Positions 55,914 to 64,000 of a DNA stretch of 64,000 bases are shown one piece after another. The notes beneath the pieces are model-generated. The model was not told the DNA's origin. It did no database searches and saw only the letters and a list, made by a program, of their open reading frames with translations. The first letter of the stretch is position 1. The number at the start of each line of letters is the position of its first letter. The stretch is from NCBI GenBank assembly GCA_026120185.1, contig JANUWF010001176.1, positions 6,767,501-6,831,500 on the forward strand, read 5' to 3'. Source of the DNA: Voacanga thouarsii (lineage: Eukaryota; Streptophyta; Magnoliopsida; Gentianales; Apocynaceae). A program made the translations under genes and the position numbers.

Positions 55914-58260
55914 ATTGTGACGGACTTCACAACTACTATATATTACTTTTTGATCCCGCACCTTCCAGAAGGCCAAGTTTTAACCCACATCCCAAGTTGC
56001 AAGATAAGAAGTTCTATGCAAAAAATTTGTAAACGTAGTAAATATTGGGAAATCTTTCAATAGTCTTCCTCTTAAAATCATAATTTAAAATATATGTGTT
56101 CTAATATTTTGCCCCTTTGTTTTGACTTCTTCTTGACCACACAAATTTGATTTACCAGTTTCTATATTCAACCATTGCCCGATGCAATTCAATCCTCATA
56201 ATTAGATTCACCATAGAATAGAATTACAAGTAAAATTCCTATTGTAGAACTATTAAAACAGAATGCTTTAGTAGTTATTATTATTATTATTTTTATTCAC
56301 TTTAATTATCTGTGTTTTCACTTTCATCACTGTAAAAAAATGTTTGTTTGAAGTAATTATATTTTCATATACCAATTGTGGCTCGAGTTTAATATGACAA
56401 GAATAGCTTTGAATCTATGGCATTAAGTTAGAACATTGAAATTCTTTCAGGTTGCGTTTAGTTTCGCAGAATTAGAAACAAAGGTGTTGTACAAAATTTC
56501 TTTTTATTAAGGTTCGTTCATGGAGAATCGTCTTTAACAAAATATTTATATACATGTAACTTTTTTTGAATTATTGTGTGTTTTAAAATTTTGAACGTAT
56601 AATATATTATGAATATAGTATAAATTTTTAATGTAATAATATCAAATTGGCCAAAACTGTAATGCACCACGGTTGGTGGTGGCAGGAGAGGAAGGGAAAG
56701 AAGAAGAATGCTAAAAAGTGATGCGCAAATGCAAAGGTTTACATAGGCACTTGGGGATAATAAATCGTTGTTATATACTCATAACACATTATATTTTTTT
56801 TAATTTTACTTCGATTCTATTTTGAGATCGCATGTTCTATATTTTTTTATTATATTTAAATAAATTTATATCAAAATAATTATCATTTAAGTACACCTTA
56901 CACTTCATATTATGGTCTGTACAAATTGGAGCTTCTTGGCTAAAGCTTCTTTTATTTTCTAATATTTTGTTAACCCACTCTTCTTTTATTTACAAACCAT
57001 GAAAATTTTGTCTTGTAGGGTTCTTTTGTCAATATGTGAGGTTTTTTGGTGTGAATTTGATGCTAATCTTCTTATGTTTGCACTTTTTACTCTATTTTTT
57101 TTTTCTTTTAGAGTTTCATCTCTACTCAAAATTAGATCTTGCACTCTTCTTCACTTGTCATTTCTTTCTCAAATAAATTTTAAAATTATTGTATCGTCCG
57201 TAATCTTCTAAATTGTTGTTTATGGAAAGAAATAGACTTTGATACTTCATGCCAAGGAAGTTAATAGAAAGATTTTCTTATATTTGTTGTATTTTTCTAT
57301 ATATTTTAGTATGCCCACTTAAAAATTTTTAATACTTTTTCTATATTTTTATTAATAAAATAGCTTATCCACTAAAAAAAGTAAAAAACTACATTGGCAC
57401 CACTGTACATTATATCTAAAGGGTATTAGTACATGTGATCATTAAGGTTATACTTGAGTTGAGCTTACTTCAAATTCACTATGTGATGTTTTCAAATAAA
57501 GTGCAAATTCGATTTTGAATTTGATTTGTGTCTCAAGTCAAGGTCGGATTTAATTCAATAGACATATTTTAAAGATGAAACTCGATTCAAAATTCAATCA
57601 ATAAATAAACTACAAAGTTAGAAATCAAATTCAAATTTGAATTATTTAAAAATTAAAAATAGATGTGAAATGAGTATATTCTATAAAAAGCATTATTACA
57701 TAATGCATAAAAATATTATCAAACAAATAAATAGAAAAATATAAAACCTATAATCCGACATATTTGTGAACTTTTAAGCTACATTCTTGAATTTAAAAAA
57801 AAAATGGCTCAATTAAAATTTTAAATTTAATAGTAATATTTGAATTTACACTCCAACTTGAGTATATCAATTTGAACCAGAGTTAGATAAAAGCTGAATC
57901 GCCCGCAATGTGCAGCCCCCCATTAATCTGGGTTTATACAGGCTATTTTTAAACACAAAGCAGACTTAACCCCTAACCCCACACAGATAATTAGTGTCGA
58001 CCATAAAATCACGTCCAGAGCTGCCCAATAATAATCGCCAAGTGTCCGTACGGTAAGCCCCGCCGCCATGGCAATGCGTCCCATTTTCTTTCCGCTGCCT
58101 GCAAAACCCGAAACACCGGAAAGCTTTTGCTGGAGAGTACGAGGAATAAATAGGACAACTTGAAAAGACTATTCTTCCCCTCGCACAACACCAAGAAATC
58201 CTCCAAACTTTGAGCTCTTTCTGATAATTCACTTCAAAGATCCCAGCTTCAATCAAACGA
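55914..58260. other. AT-rich intergenic sequence
   Basis: No coding, RNA or transposon feature was recognised. The last 300 bases (57960-58260) are more GC-balanced and likely hold the promoter and 5' leader of the CLE gene. The minus-strand frame there is taken as chance. Confidence 0.5.
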
Positions 58261-58301
58261 AGGGCCATTTCCATTTTGGGCAGGGCCAGCAGGAGAAAAA
58301 A

Positions 58302-58818
58302 ATGGCGTTTTTCAGAGTAGTCACTTTCTTTCTCATCTTTGGTCTCATTTTCATGGCGGCTTCAGCACCTTCCGTTAGCAGCTTCCGTCCCTGTAACTCT
58401 CTCTCTCACTTTCTCTTTCTCATACTAAATCCCACTAAGATAAAACCTGCATCTTAAGTCAGGGGATTCTATCTTTTTGTGTTTTGGGAGGTTCAGTGGC
58501 TGTGGCAGAGGTGGCAGTTTCTGAAGAAGCCCAAAAAGCGGTGGTGCAAGACATGGTAGCTACGAAGGTACAATCTTTGATTTGTATTATAGAGTATAGT
58601 CGTCGTGGTGCGGTTCTTAGGCAAAAGTTGCTTCTTTTTTACTCTAGGATATGGCAATACAAGGGAAAGTAAAAGTTGGGATTTTGAATGTCTGTAGGAC
58701 GACGAGCGGCGAAGCAACCGCAGCAGTTGGTGGTTTAAAGGCGGTGGAAGATTCTGCAAGGGAAGTGCCAACGGGACCGGACCCTTTACACCATAACAAG
58801 AATCCCACAAGGCCATGA
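58302..58818 (+). CDS. CLE peptide precursor, CLV3/CLE40-type (3 exons)
   Basis: Secreted signalling peptide precursor. Exons are 58302-58392, 58491-58567 and 58648-58818, with GT-AG borders, and give 112 residues. An in-frame alternative acceptor at 58496 would shorten it by two residues. Residues 1-22 (MAFFRVVTFFLIFGLIFMAA) form a signal peptide. The middle is variable and Ala/Glu/Val-rich. The CLE motif REVPTGPDPLHHN lies at residues 94-106, followed by KNPTRP and TGA. In the family this 12-13-residue motif is released, hydroxylated and perceived by CLV1/BAM-type receptor kinases in meristems. Two introns and the VPTGPDPLHH core fit CLV3/CLE40 relatives rather than the intronless A-type majority. 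Which of the two it is cannot be settled from the motif. The gene is intact by inspection, with no interrupting repeat. Confidence 0.9.
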
Positions 58819-59353
58819 AGCTGTACCCCACTCCTCATTTGCTCTTTTCCTTCCCAAGTATCTGTTAATTTCATTTTGCACGAGAGAATTTGGTCCTTGC
58901 TTGATTGTATATAGTTTCATTACGAATTTAGGAAATTTAATTGCATTTCTGTTTCTACGAAACTCAATTCAGGGTTAAATTATAGTTTTTTTTCCTTACT
59001 CCGGTTTACATTTGTCCAGTTTAATTAGACTAATCATTTGACCTATATATATATATATATATGAAAAAAAATACTTATATTATAAAATTAAAAATCTCAT
59101 TTTGATTTGTTACAAATAGATGATTCAACATTTGAGCATATATGAGTTACAACTTTTGTCAATATGCTCAAAAGATAATCATATGTATTTTGTATATTGT
59201 GTATTATTAAATAAAATAAGGTATTTTTTATTTTTAATTTATTTTATTTATACTTTCGTATAAAATAACTATTAGATAAAATTTCAAATACAATACTGTG
59301 TTAAAAAAATTATAATAAAAATCATGATGTGAGATTCTTACTACGCTGAATAG
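58819..59353. other. CLE gene 3' flank, AT-rich
   Basis: Contains the likely 3' UTR and a short (AT)n run (about 59046-59062). No gene or transposon end was recognised before the copia LTR. Confidence 0.5.
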
Positions 59354-59560
59354 TGTTTGTACTTAAATTATCCATAATTATAGACTTAGCATATATAGCT
59401 GCACACTTATTTAGAAATTATAGCTGTAATATTCTTATAATTATTTCCTATAATTATTCCTATAATTTTCATGTATAATTGACTTATCTTAAATAGGTTT
59501 AGGTATCTTATATAAATATCTTAAGATATATGGAATAAATATAAGAGTATTTTTCAGTCA
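59354..59560 (+). repeat. Probable 5' LTR of the short-LTR copia element
   Basis: The AT-rich segment lies directly left of the PBS, with a TATA box CTTATATAAATATC near 59509. The start at TGTTTG and the end near CAGTCA are guesses from TG...CA ends. The 3' LTR needed to confirm them is outside the window. Confidence 0.4.
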
Positions 59561-59570
59561 ATTATTATTT

Positions 59571-59582
59571 TGGTATCAGAGC
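59571..59582 (+). other. Primer-binding site (initiator tRNA-Met type)
   Basis: TGGTATCAGAGC is the canonical plant copia PBS complementary to the 3' end of initiator tRNA-Met. Confidence 0.9.
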
Positions 59583-59727
59583 CAAAGAAAATTTTTCCGC
59601 TGCCTTTTTTTGTTCAAACCCTAGCCGTCATCTAGCTGCAATTTTTTTTTTTTTTTCCCCTTGTGCTTCTTGCCCATCTCCAATTCTAGCCTAACCCTAT
59701 ACTCTGGTTATCATCTAATTTCAATCA

Positions 59728-60672
59728 ATGTCTACTAAAACTAACAACGAAGAGATTCCTGATAGCAAGAAACTCTTGACGGTGATCATTTATGAAACCT
59801 CTTCTCCAATCCATATTAAATTGGATAGTACTCATTATCGTTTTTGGTAAAAAAAATTTAGAGATGCATATTGCTGGCAGGAAGAAGAAGGGTTATATTA
59901 CTAGAAAAAAATGCTGCACTTGCAAAAGAGGATCCGGGCTATGATGAATGGGAAGTTGAAGATGCCCTTGTCAAGTCTTGACTTATTAATTCCATGACTG
60001 ATAATCTTATATCACACTTTGTTCAGTGTGGGACATCTAAAGAAGTTTGGGATGCGGTTAAGAGGAGCTATCTTGATGTTTCTGACTTTTTCCAAATCTA
60101 TAAATTGATGAAAAGGTCATTTCAATTGTGCCAAGGTGGTCGACCTCTCACAGAATATTACAACGAGTTAAATTCAATTTTCTTGGAGCTTGATTATCGT
60201 AGGCCCAATGACATGACACGTGCCGCTGATATTGAGAAACAAAGGAAGCGTATTGCAAAGGATCGCATCTATATGTTTCTTGCCGGTCTTGATTACAGTT
60301 TGGATCAAGTTAGTAGTCGTGTTTTGGCTACCTCTCCTTTACCAAGCTTGGAAGAAGCCTATTCTTTAGTTCGTCGTGAAGTGTAGAGACAGGTCACCAT
60401 GGGAACAGAAAATCATTTTGAGACTTCAGCTCTAACGATCCAAACGAGCACCTCTCAGTTGACTCCTTCTGTTCCTACTGCTTCCAATTCTCGCTTCTAC
60501 ACTCATTGCAATAGCACCAGGCATACAGTAGATGTTTGTTGGAAGAAGTATGGCTATCCGAAGTGGTATAAACTTAAACAAACTGAAAAGAAAAATAAGA
60601 AATCTGCTCAGATTGCTGTTACTGACACTTCTCCACCTTCTGCTTCTCATGTCTCTCAAATGTTTTCTCAAT
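59728..60672 (+). pseudogene. copia gag, broken
   Basis: ATG 59728 opens MSTKTNNEEIPDSKKLLT, with a stop at about 59848 and a shift before 59994. There the capsid region is open (VWDAVKRSYLDVSDFFQIYKL, GGRPLTEYYNELNSIFLELD, RIYMFLAGLD). TAG at 60384-60386 precedes the nucleocapsid part, whose knuckle reads FYTHCNSTRHTVDVCWKKYG, with Tyr in place of the first Cys. A stop at 60672 ends it. The capsid frame is better kept than most of this element. Confidence 0.85.
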
Positions 60673-60717
60673 AAGGTAATTCTAGTTTGACATATGTTTC
60701 TAATGATTCTAACACTT

Positions 60718-61310
60718 AGGTTATTGATTCAGGGGCCATTGACCATATAACTAGTAATTCTTCCATACTTGTCTCTTTAACGTCTTCACCTATCAAGTCT
60801 GTACAGGTTGCTAATGGGACTTCTATGCCAATTACAGGAGTTGGGAATGTCTCCATTTCTCCTACATTCTCAATGTCATCTGTCTTACTTGCACCTGATC
60901 TTTCTAATAGTCTTCTTTCCATTAGTAAGATTACTAAAAGTCTTTATTGTTCTGCATTATTTGATTCTACTCATTGTATCTTTCAAGACAAACGTACGAA
61001 GATGACGATTGGCATTGGTAATGAAAGAGGAGGTCTTTATTACTTAGAGGGAGCTACGAAATTTAAATCTAAACCTAACCATGGCTTTCAAGTAGAGAGA
61101 GAGTCATTTGATAGAGAGAAGATTCTTTTATGGCATTGTCGTTTAGGGCATCCATCTTTTTCTTATTTAGAGCGTTTATTTCCTAAATTGTTTCGTAATG
61201 TTGCTATCTCTAGTTTAAGATGTAAACAATGCATTTATGCTAAAAACTATCGTGTTTCTTTCAAAACCAGTTTCAATAAGAGTTCTATTCCTTTTTCATG
61301 TGTTTATACT
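60718..61310 (+). pseudogene. copia protease and GAG-pre-integrase
   Basis: The protease site VIDSGAIDHIT (60720 onward) follows a TAG at 60717-60719. DSGAID deviates from the usual DSGATD. The frame continues open to LLWHCRLGHPSFSYLERL and CKQCIYAKNYRVSF, the zinc-binding pre-integrase domain. A frameshift near 61330 separates it from the integrase core. Confidence 0.85.
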
Positions 61311-62014
61311 GATGTATGGGGTCTTTTTCTACTCCATCTGCTTCAGGCCATAAATACTCTGTGTCTTTTATTGATGACTGCACTAGAGTGAGTTGGGTAT
61401 ATTTGATGAAATCTAAAAGTGATGTTATACAGGTGATTCCTCAATTTTACAAAACGATTGTCACACAATTTCATACTCAGGTCCAAGTTTTTCATTCTGA
61501 CAATGCTCGTGAGTTTGTAAGTCAGTCTCTTACCAATTTCTTCCTAAAACATGGCATCCTCCACCAAATAACTTGTGCCTACACACCACAACAAAATGGT
61601 GTAGCAGAGCGTAAGAATCGTCATATTCTTGAGGTTGCTCGAGCTTTAAGCTTTACTATGCATGTTCCTAAACGGTTTTGGGTTGAGGCTGTCATGACTT
61701 CTGTCTTTCTTATTAATCAAATGCCTACTCGTATCATTAATTTTCAAACCTCTTTAAGGATGTTGTCACAATTTCACTCTATTCCTTCTGCTTTAAATAT
61801 TTGTCCTAAAGTTTTTTGTTGTGTATGTTATATTCATGTTCACTCTATATATAGGGATAAACTTGATCCACGTGCTCTTAAATGTGTTTTTCTTGGTTAC
61901 TCTAATTCTCAAAAAGGCTATAAATATTTTCATCCTCCTACAAGTAAATATTATGTTTCCATAGATGTTCAGTTTTGTGAACAAGTATCTTATTTTTCTG
62001 GGATGTATCTATGA
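61300..62014 (+). pseudogene. copia integrase, broken near the first Asp
   Basis: The first catalytic Asp (VYTDVWG) is in the upstream frame. After a one-base shift the core continues HKYSVSFIDDCTRVSWVYL, FHSDNAREFV (second Asp) and [14 protein letters not shown] (Glu). The C-terminal landmarks LDPRALKCVFLGYSNSQKGYKYF are present. The frame stops at 62012-62014. Confidence 0.88.
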
Positions 62015-62148
62015 TTCCTCTTCAGGGGGAGATTAGTTGTAAGGAAGAGGAACGATTATGGTTAGAAGAGAAGAAGTTGTGGATGTCGAGTAAGGGGGAG
62101 AATTCAGCTATTGTGGAGAATAAGGAATCTTTAGATGATACTTGTTCT

Positions 62149-62250
62149 ATTGAGTTTGAGTTTGAATTTAAGGAGAAAAAGGATGAAAGGCCAGCTACTA
62201 TTGAGTTTGAGTTTGAATTTAAGGAGAAAAATGATGAAAGACCAGCTAGG
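62149..62250 (+). repeat. 51-bp in-frame tandem duplication in the integrase-RT linker
   Basis: Copies 62149-62199 and 62200-62250 encode two 17-residue repeats of the type IEFEFEFKEKKDERPAT. They differ at a few bases (AAG GAT versus AAT GAT). Confidence 0.95.
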
Positions 62251-62477
62251 TTATTTCAAAAAGGTTATATAAGAAGAAAATAGAATGCCACTGTTATGCC
62301 TCCTCTTGATGATACTACCATACCATCGGATGACTCTTCTACTATTAACCCTGAGGTATGTGTTCCCTCTCCTACAACTTCAACTTTAGAGATAGATTCT
62401 AGTCCTGTAACATTAGAAAATGCTATTTTGAATCCACAAGTTATGGATCACGATCATGGTAGGAGATATCCCCCCTC

Positions 62478-63470
62478 GTGAACGTAAAGAATCTGATAGG
62501 TTGGATTTCCAAGTCATCTTTTAATGTCACTTATTCTATTTCTGATTTTATCTCTTATTATCATTTGTTTAAAGCTCATCTAGCTTTTGCTCTTCAGTTG
62601 TCTTCTATGTCTATTCCTAGTCATTTTCAAGAAGCCATTGGAAATCCTAAGTGGAAGGTTGCTATGGAAGAGGAAATGAAGGCTCTCCAAAAAAAATTCT
62701 ATTTGGGAGATGGTTGAGTTGCCACAGGAAAAGAAGACAGTAGGATGCATGTAGGTGTTTACAGTGAAATACAAGTCAGATGGGACAGTTGAAAGGTATA
62801 AGGCTAGATTGGTGGCCAAAGGTTACACTTAAACCTATGAGATTGACTATCATGAGACTTTTGCTCCTATGGCTAAGATGAACACCGTTCGAGTTACTCT
62901 ATCTCTTGCGATCAATCTAAACTAGCCATTACGCCAGTTTGATGTAAAAAATATTTTTCTCCATGGTGATTTGATCGAAGAGGTGTATATAGATCCTCCT
63001 CCAGGATTAACACTAGGAGGAAGTAAGGTGTACAAGCTGAAAAATGCATTGTATGGGTTAAAACAATCGCCAAGAGTATGGTTTGGCAAGTTAAGCTACT
63101 CGATGAAGGAGTATGGTTTTAAGCAAGCTTTAGTGGATCATACTCTCTTTTATAAAAGGGAGCATGATGATATTACCTTACTTATTGTTTATGTTGATGA
63201 CATGATTGTTACAGGTAGTAATACTAGTGAGATAGAGAAACTTCGAAGCTATTTGGCCAAGGAATTTGAGATGAAGGACTTGGGGGTTCAAAAATCCTTC
63301 TTGGGTGTTGAAGTATCTCGGTCCAAGGAGGGACTTTTTCTCTCCCAACGGAAGTATATTTTAGATCTCTTAGCTGAAACTGGTAATTCTACCTGTGAAC
63401 CTGTAAATACTCCTATTGAGGTGAATCATGGTCTGTCTATCTATCTGGATCAGGTTCCAACTAACAAAGA
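62478..63470 (+). pseudogene. copia reverse transcriptase, broken
   Basis: EAIGNPKWKVAMEEEMKAL starts the RT. A shift near 62700 and stops near 62750, 62830 and 62924 follow. From 62971 the frame is open: VYIDPPPGL, LKNALYGLKQSPRVWF, LIVYVDDMIVTG (catalytic), FEMKDLG and SQRKYILDLL. The upstream linker (62015-62480) is Ser/Thr-rich. The long intact second half could still be read, but the whole polyprotein cannot. Confidence 0.88.
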
Positions 63471-64000
63471 GAGATATCAGAGACTAGTGGGGAAGTTGAT
63501 TTATCTAACCCATACTAGGCCTGATTTATCATATACAATTAGTGTTGTCAGTCAGTTTATGCACAATCTAAGTGATCGACACATGAATACAACGAATCGT
63601 ATTTTAGCTTATCTGAAGTCCTCTCCAAGTAAAGGTATTATGTTCTCCAAACATGGGCACTTGGATATTGTGGGTTACACAGACTCTGACTTTACTGGCT
63701 CTAAATTAGATAGAAAGTCTACTTCAGCTATGTATTATTCGTTGGAGGTAATTTGGTGACTTGGAGGAGTAAGAAATAGAATGTGGTGTCATTGTCTAGT
63801 GCAGAAGCTGAATATCGGGCTCTTCATCATGCAACCACATAGCTTGTTTGGTTAAAAATTCTCTTAACCGAACTCAGGTTTGGTCCAAAGAAACCTATGG
63901 TACTTTATTGTGATAACACTGCAGCTATTGAGATAGCTAACAATCCGGTTCAACATAATTGAACTAAGCACATTGAATTTGACAAGAATTATATCAAGGA
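63471..64000 (+). pseudogene. copia RNase H, truncated by the window
   Basis: THTRPDLSYTISVVSQFM and GYTDSDFTGSKLDRKST (catalytic Asp) are in the RT frame, which ends with a shift and TGA at 63757-63759. In the next frame VVSLSSAEAEYRALHHAT (Glu) and YCDNTAAIEIANNP (Asp) continue to the window end, with a TAG at about 63839 and a TGA at 63960. All catalytic positions remain visible. Confidence 0.85.

Larger units (their letters stand above)
59354..64000 (+). mobile_element. Ty1/copia retrotransposon with short LTR, right end outside the window
   Basis: LTR-like sequence, a tRNA-Met-type PBS, gag, protease, integrase, RT and RNase H occur in copia order. The domains are more intact than in the copia at 1-10164 but carry stops and frameshifts in every ORF. 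Short LTR, gag type and RT suggest a different lineage from the Angela-like copies, perhaps Ale/Ivana-like, but this is inference. The element inserted about 0.75 kb downstream of the CLE gene. RNase H is cut by the window edge. Confidence 0.88.

Noticed and set aside
55577..55930. 117-codon minus-strand frame
   Set aside because: It overlaps tRNA-Val, and its body is Phe/Ser low complexity from the A-rich repeat.
57966..58274. 102-codon minus-strand frame upstream of the CLE gene
   Set aside because: No recognised motif, no splice or start context, and it lies in the likely CLE promoter/leader.

Overview
This window is nuclear DNA of a flowering plant, most likely a eudicot. It is AT-rich, filled with nested Ty1/copia and Ty3/gypsy LTR retrotransposons plus hAT and CACTA DNA elements, and holds plant-specific host genes: an EIN3-like (EIL3/SLIM1-type) transcription factor, a CLV3/CLE40-type CLE peptide precursor and a tRNA-Val(AAC). 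The species cannot be named from the sequence.

Positions 1-34598 are one nested stack. The outer host is a decayed Ty3/gypsy element of Tat/Ogre type (RT/RNase H from 16510, an additional RNase H, integrase, a broken antisense gene at 19.2-22.0 kb, and a 3' LTR at 33869-34598). Its RT is split by an Ac-like hAT transposon (10165-16509, left part outside the window). That hAT was entered by an Angela-like copia element (1-10164, 5' part outside the window) and by a 4.3-kb solo LTR (11041-15375). The copia element was itself entered by a sister solo LTR (4108-8305). At the gypsy polypurine-tract/3' LTR border sits another Angela-like solo LTR (minus strand, 22367-33863, exact GCATG duplication). 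It contains a tandem LTR/RT-RNase H array (23444-28957) and a third copy of the 4.2-kb solo LTR (29307-33561, minus).

Positions 36.6-48.8 kb form a second stack: a minus-strand SIRE/Maximus-like copia element with an extra ORF downstream of pol. It is cut by a copia LTR (38120-39746), an Athila-like solo LTR (41181-43227, carrying a 525-bp hAT MITE that duplicated its TATA box), a plus-strand SIRE-like LTR (43766-45324) and a CACTA-type element (46128 to about 48848) rich in palindromic repeats.

From 48.85 to 59.35 kb the sequence is mainly genic or unique: a 131-bp tandem duplication, the EIL3-like gene (two coding exons, 51111-53624), repeats just 3' of it, tRNA-Val on the minus strand (55840-55913), and the three-exon CLE gene (58302-58818). 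From about 59.35 kb to the right edge runs a third copia element (LTR, PBS, gag, protease, integrase, RT, RNase H), broken by stops and frameshifts.

The host genes do not form an operon-like unit. No prokaryotic-style or defence system is present. The novelty lies in transposon architecture: three long solo LTRs each carrying a tRNA-like segment, an LTR-RT tandem array with a shared recombinant junction, and a 55-bp perfect hairpin. All coordinates and translations were worked out by eye, so transposon boundaries without a stated target-site duplication are approximate.
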